From NCBI RefSeq assembly GCF_001636295.1, contig NZ_CP014209.1, positions 3,720,001 through 3,784,000 of the forward strand: a DNA stretch of 64,000 nucleotides, read 5' to 3'. Under the pieces are notes generated by a model. The model saw nothing but the letters and a program-made list of their open reading frames with translations, made no database searches and was not told the DNA's origin. Positions 39,385 through 49,139 of this stretch are shown here, one piece after another. Source of the DNA: Isoptericola dokdonensis DS-3. Lineage in GTDB: Bacteria; Actinomycetota; Actinomycetes; Actinomycetales; Cellulomonadaceae. Made by a program: the position numbers and the translations under genes. Within the stretch, counting starts at the first letter, position 1; every line of letters begins with the position of its first letter.

Positions 39385-41466
39385 GTGCCCAGCACGGACC
39401 GTACGACGACGGCGGCGACGGCGGCGTCCGGCGGCCCGCCCGCCGGACGCTTCGCTGCGCTGACCCACGACCTCGGCCTCCTCTACGGCGGCGACTACAA
39501 CCCCGAGCAGTGGGGCCCCGACGTCTGGCGCGAGGACGCCCGGCTCATGCGCGAGGCGGGGGTCAACCTCGTCACCGTCGGCGTGTTCTCGTGGGCCCGC
39601 TACGAGCCCCGCCCGGGCGTGCGCGACTTCGCCTGGCTCGACGAGGTCCTCGACGTCCTCCACGCGGCCGGCGTCGCCGTCGACCTCGCCACCCCGACGG
39701 CGTCGCCACCCGCCTGGCTCGGGCACCGGCACCCGGACACCCTGCCGGTCGACGTCGACGGCGTGCGCCTCGTGGCGGGTTCGCGCAACCACTTCTCCCC
39801 GGCCTCCCAGGTCTACCGGGACCATGCGCTCGCGATCACCCGCGACCTGGTCGCGCGGTACGCCGGGCATCCCGCGGTGCGGATGTGGCACGTCGGCAAC
39901 GAGCTCGGCCAGGTCTGCTTCGGCGACGAGTCCGCCGCGCGGTTCCGCGACTGGCTGCGCGCCCGGTACGGCACGGTCGAACGCCTCAACGCCGCGTGGG
40001 GCACCGCGTTCTGGTCGCAGGCGTACGGGTCGTTCGACGAGATCCTGCCGCCGCGCCGCATGGTCTACCACGTCAACCCGACGCAGGCCCTCGACTTCCG
40101 GCGCTACTCCTCGGACCTGCTGCTCGACCTCTACCGCGAGCAGCGCGACGTGATCCGCGCCGCCGATCCGGACGTGCCCGTCACCACGAACTTCATGGGG
40201 TTCTTCCCGCTGGTCGACTACTGGTCGTGGGCGGGCGACCTGGACGTCGTGGCGGACGACCAGTACCCCGACCCCGGCGACCCGCACGCCCCGGCGGACT
40301 CCGCCCTGGTCCAGGACCTCATGCGATCCCTGGGCGGTGGCGACCCGTGGGTGCTCATGGAGCAGGCGACGGGCGCCGTGAGCTGGCGCGAGCACAACCT
40401 GCCCAAGAGCCCGGAGCGGTCGCGGCTGGAGTCGTTGCAGGCGGTGGCCCGCGGGGCCGACGGCGTCTGCTTCTTCCAGTGGCGGGCCTCGCGGGCCGGC
40501 GCCGAGCGGTTCCACTCGGCGATGCTCCCGCACGCCGGCACTGACACGCGCGTGCACGCGGGGGTGCGCCGCCTCGGGGCGGACCTGCGGCGGCTGCGTC
40601 CGGTGACCGGCGGCCGGGTGGAGGCGCGGGTGGTGCTGCTGTTCGACTGGGAGTCGTGGTGGGCCGCCGAGGAGCAGGCGCGTCCCACGGCCCGGCTGAG
40701 CGTGCTCGAGCAGGTCCGGTCCTGGTACCGGCCGCTGTGGGCGGCGGGGGTCGCGGTGGACCTCGCCCCGCCGGGCGCGGACCTCACCGGCTACGACGTC
40801 GTCCTCGTGCCGCAGTCGTACGTGCTCACCGAGGAGGCAGCCGCAGGGCTCGAGGCCGCGACGCACCGGGGCGCGAGCCTCGTCGTCGGGCCCTTCTCCG
40901 GCGTCGCGGACGCCGACGCGCAGGTCCGCACAGGCCGGTTCCCCGTGCTGCTGCACGACGTGCTCGGCGTGAGCGGCGAGGAGTGGGTGCCGCTGCCCGA
41001 CGAGGGCGTCCCGCTCGACGTGGACCCGGACCTGGTGGTCGAGGCTTCGGCGGCCCCGCGGGCGACGACGTTCGGCGAGCTGCTGCGTGCCGACGGCGCC
41101 GACGTGCTGGCGACGTTCGCCGCGGGGCACCTCGCCGGCGCGCCGGCGGTGACCCGCCACGTGCTGCCCGGGGGCGGGGCGGCCTGGTACGCCGGGGCGG
41201 TGCTCCCGGAGCGGGTGCTCGGCGCCGTCCTCGACCAGGCGCTCGACGCCGCCGGGGTGCGGGGCGTGCTGCCCGGGCTCGTGGCGCTGCCGGGCGTGGA
41301 GGCGGTGCGGCGCGGCGACCTGCTGTTCGTCCTCAACCACTCGGGCGGCACCGTGCGCGTGCCGGTGCCCGGTCCGGCGGTCGACCTCCTCACGGGCACG
41401 AAGGCCGACGACGAGGTCGTCCTGGGGCCGTGCGACGTCGTCGTCCTGGACCTGGGCGACGCATGA
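39385..41466 (+). CDS. GH42 beta-galactosidase
   Basis: The 693-residue enzyme is a cytoplasmic family 42 beta-galactosidase. The barrel starts LLYGGDYNPEQWGPDVWREDARLM. The acid/base is Glu173 in WHVGNELGQ and the nucleophile Glu326 in PWVLMEQATGAVSW. An alpha/beta trimerisation domain (about 395-610) and a small C-terminal beta domain follow. GTG 39385 is preceded by GAGGAGG. It is divergent from GH95 over a 68-base gap. In the proposed pathway it removes galactose exposed after GH95 has removed fucose from xyloglucan side chains, though GH42 enzymes also act on galactans. Confidence 0.92.
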   Translation: MPSTDRTTTAATAASGGPPAGRFAALTHDLGLLYGGDYNPEQWGPDVWREDARLMREAGVNLVTVGVFSWARYEPRPGVRDFAWLDEVLDVLHAAGVAVDLATPTASPPAWLGHRHPDTLPVDVDGVRLVAGSRNHFSPASQVYRDHALAITRDLVARYAGHPAVRMWHVGNELGQVCFGDESAARFRDWLRARYGTVERLNAAWGTAFWSQAYGSFDEILPPRRMVYHVNPTQALDFRRYSSDLLLDLYREQRDVIRAADPDVPVTTNFMGFFPLVDYWSWAGDLDVVADDQYPDPGDPHAPADSALVQDLMRSLGGGDPWVLMEQATGAVSWREHNLPKSPERSRLESLQAVARGADGVCFFQWRASRAGAERFHSAMLPHAGTDTRVHAGVRRLGADLRRLRPVTGGRVEARVVLLFDWESWWAAEEQARPTARLSVLEQVRSWYRPLWAAGVAVDLAPPGADLTGYDVVLVPQSYVLTEEAAAGLEAATHRGASLVVGPFSGVADADAQVRTGRFPVLLHDVLGVSGEEWVPLPDEGVPLDVDPDLVVEASAAPRATTFGELLRADGADVLATFAAGHLAGAPAVTRHVLPGGGAAWYAGAVLPERVLGAVLDQALDAAGVRGVLPGLVALPGVEAVRRGDLLFVLNHSGGTVRVPVPGPAVDLLTGTKADDEVVLGPCDVVVLDLGDA

Positions 41467-41477
41467 GCGGCGCCGTG

Positions 41478-41515
41478 GACGACGCCGGTCTCGAATCGGT
41501 ACGACCGGCGTCGTC
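41478..41515 (+). terminator. Hairpin after GH42
   Basis: GACGACGCCGGTC and GACCGGCGTCGTC pair over 13 bases around a 12-base loop, 12 bases after the stop. It separates GH42 from the GH31 promoter. Confidence 0.6.
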
Positions 41516-41533
41516 GCAACGGTCCCGCACCTC

Positions 41534-41583
41534 TTGACGGAACCTGCTGCCTCGCACATACTCGGCTGTCGAAGCGCTTCGAC
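41534..41583 (+). promoter_or_regulatory. Promoter and TCGAAGCGCTTCGA operator before GH31
   Basis: TTGACG (41534-41539), a 17-base spacer and CATACT (41557-41562) form the best promoter match in the window. Five bases on, GTCGAAGCGCTTCGAC (41568-41583) is a perfect 16-base palindrome over the expected start site. Confidence 0.78.
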
Positions 41584-41688
41584 ATCGACGTCGACGACGC
41601 CCACCCGCTGACCCTCGGCACCGGCCGCCGCGCGTGCGGGCAGGCGGACCCCGCCGGACGATGGACCTCGACGAGAAGGTGACCCACG

Positions 41689-43962
41689 ATGAAGTTCACC
41701 GACGGCTACTGGCTGTCCCGGCCCGGTCTGCACCCGCTCTACGCGGTCGAGGTGGACGACGTCCGCGTCGACGAGGCGGCGGGCACCATGACCGTGTACG
41801 CCCCGACCGTGACGATCCGGCACCGCGGCGACACGCTCAACCGGCCGATGCTGACCCTGACGTACTCCTCGCCGGCGCCGGGCGTCGTCACCGTGCGCGT
41901 GGAGCACCACGCCGGCGGCGTGCACCGCGGCCCCGACTTCGCCCTGCACCGCGAGCCGGGCTTCCGTCCCGTCGTCAAGGTCGACGAGGTCGCCGGCGTC
42001 CTGGAGACCGGCGAGCTCGCCGTCCGCGTGCACCGCCACGGCCCGTGGCGGGTCGACTTCGAGCACGCCGGGGAGGTCGTCACGTCGTCGCTGCCGAAGT
42101 CCGTGGCGTCGGTCTCGGCGGACGCCGGCGGGCGCTGGGTGCACGAACAGCTCGCCCTCGCACCGGGCGAGCACGTCTACGGGCTGGGGGAGCGCTTCGG
42201 TCCGTTCGTCAAGAACGGCCAGGAGGTCGACGTCTGGAACGCCGACGGCGGCACCTCCAGCGAGCAGGCCTACAAGAACGTGCCGTTCTACGTCACCAGC
42301 CGCGGGTACGGCGTCTTCGTCGACCACCCCGAGAAGGTGTCGCTCGAGGTCGCCACCGAGGTGAACTCCCGCGTCCAGCTGTCCGTCCCCGGTGAGACGC
42401 TCACGTACCACGTCATCGCGGGGCCCACGCCGAAGGACGTCCTGACCCGCTACACCGCCCTCACCGGGCGGCCGCCGCGCGTGCCGGACTGGTCGTACGG
42501 GCTGTGGCTGTCGACGTCGTTCACCACCGACTACGACGAGCAGACCGTCAACGCCTTCATCGACGGCATGGCCGAGCGGGACCTGCCGCTGAGCGTCTTC
42601 CACTTCGACTGCTTCTGGATGCGCGAGTACCAGTGGTGCGACTTCACGTGGGACCCGCGCACGTTCCCCGACCCCGAGGGGATGCTCGCGCGCCTGCACG
42701 ACCGCGGCCTGAAGGTGTGCCTCTGGATCAACCCGTACATCGCGCAGCGCTCGCCGCTGTTCGCCGAGGCCGCCGAGCGCGGCTACCTGCTGCGCACCTC
42801 CGACGGCGGCACCTGGCAGTGGGACCTGTGGCAGGCGGGCATGGGGCTGGTCGACTTCACCAACCCCGACGCGACCGACTGGTACCTCGGCCATCTGGAG
42901 CGGCTGCTCGACCAGGGCGTCGACTGCTTCAAGACGGACTTTGGCGAGCGGGTGCCCACCGACGACGTCGTCTGGTTCGACGGGTCCGACCCGCAGAGGA
43001 TGCACAACTACTACGCGCAGGCCTACAACGAGGTCGTGTTCGGCCTGCTGCGCCGTCGCCGCGGCGAGGGGGAGGCGGTGCTGTTCGCGCGGTCGGCGAC
43101 GACGGGCGGGCAGACGATGCCGGTGCACTGGGGCGGCGACTGCGACTCGCAGTTCTCCTCCATGGCCGAGACGCTGCGTGGCGGGCTGTCGCTCGCGATG
43201 TCCGGGTTCGGCTACTGGAGCCACGACATCGGCGGGTTCGAGGGCACCCCCGACGCCGAGGTGTTCAAGCGGTGGCTCGCGTTCGGCCTGCTGTCCAGCC
43301 ACTCGCGGCTGCACGGGTCGAGCTCGTACCGGGTGCCGTGGGCGTTCGACGACGAGGCGGTGGACGTCGCACGCCGGTTCACGCACCTCAAGATGCGGCT
43401 CATGCCGTACCTGGGTGCCGCCGCCGAGGAGGTCGTCGGCGCGGGGGTGCCGCTGATGCGACCGATGCCGCTGGAGTTCCCCGGCGACCGCTCGACGTTC
43501 GGCATCGACACGCAGTACATGCTGGGCGGCGCGCTGCTGGTCGCGCCGGTGTTCTCGGCCGCCGGGGACGTCGAGGTGTACGTCCCGGAGGGCACGTGGA
43601 CGTCGTTGCTCACGGGGCAGCAGGTGACCGGGCCGCGCTGGGTCCGGGAGCGGCACGCCGCGGACTCCCTGCCGCTCTACGTGCGCCCGGGCACCGTGCT
43701 CCCGGTCGGGGCGCGGACCGACCGGCCGGACTACGCGTGGGCCGACGGCGTCGAGCTGCGCCTCTTCGAGCTCCCCGACGGGTACGACGCCGTGACGGCC
43801 GTCCCGACCCGCGGGGGCGGGGAGCACGTGCGGTTCCACGTCCGGCGCGTGGGCGACGAGGTCCAGGTGTCGTCCGACGACGCGCCGGGGGACTGGTCCG
43901 TCCGCACCGGTGACGTGGTCGTCGCGGCGTCCGGTGCGGCATCGGTGACCCTCGCGCTGTGA
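41689..43962 (+). CDS. yicI: GH31 alpha-xylosidase (YicI-like)
   Basis: The 757-residue cytoplasmic enzyme is a family 31 alpha-xylosidase. The sequence is close to the YicI group throughout: MKFTDGYWLSRPG at the start, WLSTSFTTDYDE, FHFDCFWMREYQWCDF, the nucleophile Asp417 in FKTDFGERVPTD and the acid/base Asp484 in HWGGDCDSQF. Phe/Trp positions in these motifs favour alpha-xyloside over alpha-glucoside. It removes non-reducing-end xylose from xyloglucan oligosaccharides such as isoprimeverose units. The ATG follows GAAGGTGACC after a 105-base leader. It is transcribed alone from its own operator-controlled promoter. Confidence 0.93.
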   Translation: MKFTDGYWLSRPGLHPLYAVEVDDVRVDEAAGTMTVYAPTVTIRHRGDTLNRPMLTLTYSSPAPGVVTVRVEHHAGGVHRGPDFALHREPGFRPVVKVDEVAGVLETGELAVRVHRHGPWRVDFEHAGEVVTSSLPKSVASVSADAGGRWVHEQLALAPGEHVYGLGERFGPFVKNGQEVDVWNADGGTSSEQAYKNVPFYVTSRGYGVFVDHPEKVSLEVATEVNSRVQLSVPGETLTYHVIAGPTPKDVLTRYTALTGRPPRVPDWSYGLWLSTSFTTDYDEQTVNAFIDGMAERDLPLSVFHFDCFWMREYQWCDFTWDPRTFPDPEGMLARLHDRGLKVCLWINPYIAQRSPLFAEAAERGYLLRTSDGGTWQWDLWQAGMGLVDFTNPDATDWYLGHLERLLDQGVDCFKTDFGERVPTDDVVWFDGSDPQRMHNYYAQAYNEVVFGLLRRRRGEGEAVLFARSATTGGQTMPVHWGGDCDSQFSSMAETLRGGLSLAMSGFGYWSHDIGGFEGTPDAEVFKRWLAFGLLSSHSRLHGSSSYRVPWAFDDEAVDVARRFTHLKMRLMPYLGAAAEEVVGAGVPLMRPMPLEFPGDRSTFGIDTQYMLGGALLVAPVFSAAGDVEVYVPEGTWTSLLTGQQVTGPRWVRERHAADSLPLYVRPGTVLPVGARTDRPDYAWADGVELRLFELPDGYDAVTAVPTRGGGEHVRFHVRRVGDEVQVSSDDAPGDWSVRTGDVVVAASGAASVTLAL

Positions 43963-43972
43963 GCCGCGCCGC

Positions 43973-44008
43973 GCCCGTCGTCGTCCTGCGCGCGGGACGA
44001 CGACGGGC
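43973..44008 (+). terminator. Hairpin after GH31
   Basis: GCCCGTCGTCGTCC and GGACGACGACGGGC pair over 14 bases around TGCGCGCG, ten bases after the stop. Confidence 0.7.
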
Positions 44009-44056
44009 CCGGCGGACCACCGGTGCGACGCGAGCCGCGCCGTCCGGCACGGATGG

Positions 44057-44111
44057 TGGATCCGGCGTCCGCCGCACGCTAGTATCGAATCGATTCGTGG
44101 GAACGCTCCCA
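44057..44111 (+). promoter_or_regulatory. GH1 promoter with tandem operators, one CelR-type
   Basis: TGGATC (44057-44062), 17 bases and TAGTAT (44080-44085) form the promoter. Directly after it lies CGAATCGATTCG (44086-44097), a perfect 12-base palindrome sharing 11 of 14 positions with TCGAAGCGCTTCGA when aligned. Abutting it is TGGGAACGCTCCCA (44098-44111), one base different from the TGGGAGCGCTCCCA operator of CelR, the cellulose regulator of Thermobifida. Two LacI-family proteins may thus control GH1. Confidence 0.72.
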
Positions 44112-44160
44112 CTCACCGGGCGCGACGCCGTCGCGCCGACCACCAGGAGGTAGACCACCG

Positions 44161-45636
<1,476 letters not shown>

Positions 45637-45666
45637 CCCTCGGACCTCCTGCCGACCGGCAGGCCC

Positions 45667-45705
45667 ACGACGCGCCCGGTGTGCCCGACACGCCGGGCGC
45701 GTCGT
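45667..45705 (+). terminator. Strong hairpin after GH1
   Basis: Arms 45667-45683 and 45689-45705 pair over 17 positions with one G-T pair around loop CCCGA, 31 bases after the GH1 stop. A smaller stem, CCTGCC-GACC-GGCAGG, precedes it at 45648-45663. Confidence 0.68.
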
Positions 45706-45788
45706 CGTCCGGGGAACGTCCGGCGGTCGCTCCGGACGTCCGGGCCGAGCTCGTCGTCGGGTCCGCCGGGAGGGTCGTCCGCGGTGTG

Positions 45789-45822
45789 CACACCTGTGGA
45801 CGGAGCGGCGTCCACAGGTGTG
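45789..45822. repeat. Inverted repeat with 13-base arms, far upstream of nrdH
   Basis: CACACCTGTGGAC (45789-45801) and GTCCACAGGTGTG (45810-45822) are exact complements around GGAGCGGC, whose outer G and C also pair. Each arm contains CCTGTGGA, somewhat like a DnaA box (TTGTCCACA family), but it is not a full match. It could be a binding site for a dimeric protein or simply a hairpin. Confidence 0.6.
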
Positions 45823-45997
45823 GACGCCGGGGCCCGGACGGCGTCGTCGCAGGCCTCGGCGAGGGTCGTCCCGGTGGACGACGGCGGTGGACGACAGGGG
45901 TGTCAGAGGCGGCTGGGAGCATGGTCCACAGGGTCTCCCCGGGGCCCGCAGAGGCCTCCGGGGGCAGGGTGACACGGTGGAAATCACACCGTTGGCA

Positions 45998-46044
45998 ACA
46001 CAACATGTCGTAGGCGAGCGGGCGGCGAACACTAGGTGTAGTGT
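45998..46044 (+). promoter_or_regulatory. Pair of NrdR boxes before nrdHIEF
   Basis: ACACAACATGTCGTAG (45998-46013) and ACACTAGGTGTAGTGT (46029-46044) match the ACAC-W-A...T-W-GTGT pattern of NrdR boxes; the second is nearly a perfect palindrome. They start 31 bases apart, about three helical turns, the spacing known for NrdR box pairs. NrdR, an ATP-cone zinc repressor, would bind here when dATP is high. The nrdR gene is not in the window. Confidence 0.82.
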
Positions 46045-46227
46045 TTGGAGCACGTCGGGGGCCCAGCCCTCGCGGAGGATCACATCGGCGTAGTTGCACC
46101 GGTGTCGTCCCTGGTCGGGGCCCTGTCGCAGGGCTCGCCGGACCACGGCCGACCGCCCGGGAACCGCCCACGAACCACAGACATTTCACGGGCCGCCAGG
46201 TGGGCGGCGGACGAGGGGGAGACCGAC

Positions 46228-46470
46228 ATGAGCGTCACCGTCTACAGCAAGCCGGCGTGCGTGCAGTGCGATGCGACCTACCGGGCCCTGGACCGCAAGG
46301 GCGTCGAGTACACCGTCGTCGACATCACGCAGGACGCCGAGGCGCTCGAGATGGTCCGCGGTCTCGGTTACCTCCAGGCGCCCGTCGTCGTCGCCGGCGA
46401 GGACCACTGGTCGGGCTTCCGCCCCGACCGGATCTCCTCGGTGGCCGCACAGCAGGCCGTCACGGCCTGA
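46228..46470 (+). CDS. nrdH: Glutaredoxin-like NrdH redoxin
   Basis: The 80-residue protein is the electron donor of the class Ib reductase. It has the thioredoxin fold, the redox motif CVQC (residues 11-14) and the NrdH-specific C-terminal stretch WSGFRPDRI. It reduces the C-terminal cysteine pair of NrdE and is recharged by thioredoxin reductase. ATG 46228 follows GAGGGGGAG and fits the family start [11 protein letters not shown]; the upstream in-frame ATG at 46045 is rejected. Confidence 0.95.
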   Translation: MSVTVYSKPACVQCDATYRALDRKGVEYTVVDITQDAEALEMVRGLGYLQAPVVVAGEDHWSGFRPDRISSVAAQQAVTA

Positions 46471-46545
46471 CGAGCTCCGGCCCGGTCGCGGGCGCAACCT
46501 CGCGACCGGGCCGGCACCACGTACGTCCGAACGGGGGAGAGCGAC

Positions 46546-46977
46546 ATGTCATCGCTCGTGTACTTCTCCAGCGTCTCGGAGAACACGCACCGGTTCGTCC
46601 AGAAGCTCGGCTTCCCCGAGCAGGGCGTGCCGGTGCACCGCATCCCGCTGCGACCGAGCGACGGGTTCCTCACCGTGGACGAACCGTACGTGCTCATGGT
46701 CCCCACCTACGGGGGCGGCAACGAGGGCGGAGCCGTGCCGCGTCAGGTCCGCAGGTTCCTGGGCGACGCGCACAACCGGTCGTTGATCCGCGGCGTCATC
46801 GCGGCGGGCAACACCAACTTCGGCGCTGCGTACTGCATCGCCGGCGACATCATCGCGGCGAAGTGCCAGGTGCCATACCTGTATGCCTTCGAGCTGCTCG
46901 GCACGACGGAGGACGCCCAGCGCGTCCGAGACGGATGGGGACGATTTTGGCAACGACAGTCACTGATCTCGGCGTGA
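46546..46977 (+). CDS. nrdI: NrdI flavodoxin
   Basis: The 143-residue flavodoxin-like protein supplies the oxidant that activates the dimanganese-tyrosyl cofactor of NrdF. The FMN phosphate loop reads [12 protein letters not shown], and [15 protein letters not shown] and NTNFGAAYC are flavin-contacting family motifs. ATG 46546 follows GGGGGAGAG. The 3' end overlaps nrdE by 31-43 bases, depending on the nrdE start used. Confidence 0.95.
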   Translation: MSSLVYFSSVSENTHRFVQKLGFPEQGVPVHRIPLRPSDGFLTVDEPYVLMVPTYGGGNEGGAVPRQVRRFLGDAHNRSLIRGVIAAGNTNFGAAYCIAGDIIAAKCQVPYLYAFELLGTTEDAQRVRDGWGRFWQRQSLISA

Positions 46978-49130
46978 GCACCGCGCCCGACACGGACGCG
47001 CAGGTCGTCCTCCCGCAGGCCGACCTCGACTACCACGCGCTCAACGCGATGCTCAACCTCTACGGACCGGACGGCAAGATCCAGTTCGACAAGGACCGCG
47101 AGGCGGCCTCCGCGTACTTCCGGCAGCACGTCCTGCCGAACACGATCGAGTTCGACACGCTCGACGCCAAGCTCGACCACCTTGTCGAGAACAAGTACTA
47201 CGACCCGGCCGTGCTGGACAAGTACTCCCGGGCCTTCGTCAAGGAGCTGTTCCAGCGCACCTACGCCGCCGGGTTCCGCTTCGAGTCGTTCCTCGGCGCG
47301 TTCAAGTACTACACGTCGTACACGCTGAAGACGTTCGACGGGAAGAAGTACCTGGAGCGCTTCGAGGACCGCGTCTCCATGGTCGCGCTCGGCCTGGCCG
47401 ACGGCGACGAGCAGATGGCCCGCGACATCGTCGACGAGGTCATCGCCGGCCGATTCCAGCCCGCCACCCCCACGTTCCTCAACGTCGGCAAGGCGCAGCG
47501 CGGCGAGCCCGTGTCCTGCTTCCTGCTGCGCATCGAGGACAACATGGAGTCCATCGCGCGCGGCATCAACTCCGCGCTGCAGCTCTCCAAGCGTGGCGGC
47601 GGCGTCGCCCTGCTGCTCAGCAACGTGCGCGAGCACGGCGCGCCCATCAAGCACATCGAGAACCAGTCGTCCGGCGTCATCCCCGTGATGAAGCTTCTCG
47701 AGGACTCCTTCTCGTATGCCAACCAGCTCGGGGCGCGCCAGGGCGCCGGCGCGGTGTACCTGCACGCGCACCACCCCGACATCATGCGGTTCCTCGACAC
47801 CAAGCGGGAGAACGCGGACGAGAAGATCCGCATCAAGACCCTCTCGCTCGGCGTGGTCATCCCGGACATCACGTTCGAGCTGGCCAAGCAGAACGCCGAC
47901 ATGCACCTGTTCAGCCCGTACGACGTCGAGCGCATCTACGGCAAGCCGTTCGCGGACATCTCCGTCACGGAGAAGTACGACGAGCTCGTCGCCGACGACC
48001 GGATCCGCAAGACCACGATCAAGGCGCGCGACTTCTTCCAGACGATCGCCGAGCTCCAGTTCGAGTCCGGCTACCCGTACGTCATGTTCGAGGACACGGT
48101 GAACCGCGCCAACCCCATCGAGGGTCGCATCACCCACTCGAACCTGTGCTCCGAGATCCTCCAGGTCTCCACGCCGTCGACGTTCCACGAGGACCTGTCC
48201 TACGACCACGTCGGCCGGGACATCTCCTGCAACCTCGGCTCGCTGAACATCGCCAGGACGATGGACTCCCCGGACTTCGGCCGGACCATCGACACCGCGA
48301 TCCGCGCGCTCACCGCCGTGTCCGACCAGACCAGCATCGAGTCCGTGCCGTCGATCAAGCGGGCCAACGAGCTCGGGCACGCCATCGGCCTCGGTCAGAT
48401 GAACCTGCACGGCTACCTCGCGCGCGAGCGGATCCACTACGGCTCCGACGAGGGCGTCGACTTCACCAACATCTACTTCTACACCGTCGCCTACCACGCG
48501 ATCGCGGCCTCCAACCGCCTCGCCAAGGAGCGCGGCCGCGCCTTCGGCAGCTTCGCCACCTCCACGTACGCGACCGGCGAGTACTTCGACAAGTACACCG
48601 ACCGCGTCTGGGAGCCGGCCACCGAGCGCGTCGCCGCCCTCTTCGCGGACGCCGGCGTGCACATCCCCACGCAGGACGACTGGCGCGAGCTCAAGGCGTC
48701 CGTCATGGAGCACGGCATCTACAACCAGAACCTCCAGGCCGTGCCGCCCACCGGCTCCATCAGCTACATCAACCACTCCACGTCGTCGATCCACCCCGTC
48801 GCCGCGAAGATCGAGATCCGCAAGGAGGGCAAGCTCGGGCGCGCGTACTACCCGGCGCCCTTCATGACGAACGACAACCTGGAGTACTACCAGGACGCGT
48901 ACGAGATCGGCTACGAGAAGATCATCGACACCTACGCGGCGGCCACCCAGCACGTCGACCAGGGCCTGTCGCTCACGCTGTTCTTCCCGGACACCGTCAC
49001 CACCCGCGACGTCAACAAGGCGCAGATCTACGCCTGGCGCAAGGGCATCAAGACGCTCTACTACATCCGGCTCCGTCAGCTCGCGCTGGAGGGCACGTCC
49101 GTGGAGGGTTGTGTCAGCTGCATGCTGTAG
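46935..49130 (+). CDS. nrdE: Class Ib ribonucleotide reductase, large subunit
   Basis: The 731-residue catalytic subunit reduces ribonucleoside diphosphates to deoxy forms. Active-site residues are visible: the cysteine of [11 protein letters not shown], the N-x-C-x-E motif in [10 protein letters not shown] and the partner cysteine in [10 protein letters not shown]. The C-terminus ends CVSCML, the shuttle pair reduced by NrdH. There is no N-terminal ATP cone, as expected for class Ib. The start is ATG 46935 or TTG 46947, both inside nrdI; the second has GGATGGGG at better spacing. The stop TAG sits nine bases before the inserted endonuclease gene. Confidence 0.96.
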   Translation: MGTILATTVTDLGVSTAPDTDAQVVLPQADLDYHALNAMLNLYGPDGKIQFDKDREAASAYFRQHVLPNTIEFDTLDAKLDHLVENKYYDPAVLDKYSRAFVKELFQRTYAAGFRFESFLGAFKYYTSYTLKTFDGKKYLERFEDRVSMVALGLADGDEQMARDIVDEVIAGRFQPATPTFLNVGKAQRGEPVSCFLLRIEDNMESIARGINSALQLSKRGGGVALLLSNVREHGAPIKHIENQSSGVIPVMKLLEDSFSYANQLGARQGAGAVYLHAHHPDIMRFLDTKRENADEKIRIKTLSLGVVIPDITFELAKQNADMHLFSPYDVERIYGKPFADISVTEKYDELVADDRIRKTTIKARDFFQTIAELQFESGYPYVMFEDTVNRANPIEGRITHSNLCSEILQVSTPSTFHEDLSYDHVGRDISCNLGSLNIARTMDSPDFGRTIDTAIRALTAVSDQTSIESVPSIKRANELGHAIGLGQMNLHGYLARERIHYGSDEGVDFTNIYFYTVAYHAIAASNRLAKERGRAFGSFATSTYATGEYFDKYTDRVWEPATERVAALFADAGVHIPTQDDWRELKASVMEHGIYNQNLQAVPPTGSISYINHSTSSIHPVAAKIEIRKEGKLGRAYYPAPFMTNDNLEYYQDAYEIGYEKIIDTYAAATQHVDQGLSLTLFFPDTVTTRDVNKAQIYAWRKGIKTLYYIRLRQLALEGTSVEGCVSCML

Positions 49131-49139
49131 GGATTGGTC

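Larger units (their letters stand above)
45706..46227 (+). other. Gene-free stretch upstream of nrdH
   Basis: From the GH1 terminator to nrdH, 522 bases hold no gene that I can support. An open frame from 46045 into nrdH is only an upstream extension. The stretch contains a 13-base inverted repeat at 45789-45822, the NrdR boxes at 45998-46044, and about 180 bases of leader between the boxes and nrdH. Confidence 0.7.

Noticed and set aside
38863-44112. Open frame of 1749 codons on the minus strand opposite GH42 and GH31
   Set aside because: It is an artefact of very high GC. It is rich in Arg, Val, His and Gly with no domain, and the plus-strand frames carry clear catalytic motifs.
45789-45822. 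Replication origin with DnaA boxes
   Set aside because: Only one inverted pair resembles CCTGTGGA, there is no cluster of TTGTCCACA boxes, and no dnaA or dnaN gene is nearby.
45960-46227. Cobalamin riboswitch controlling nrd
   Set aside because: No B12-box-like core or long structured leader is visible, and the genes are class Ib, for which NrdR boxes give a sufficient explanation.
46045-46227. N-terminal extension of nrdH from an upstream ATG
   Set aside because: The extra residues have no NrdH character, and a good ribosome binding site precedes ATG 46228.
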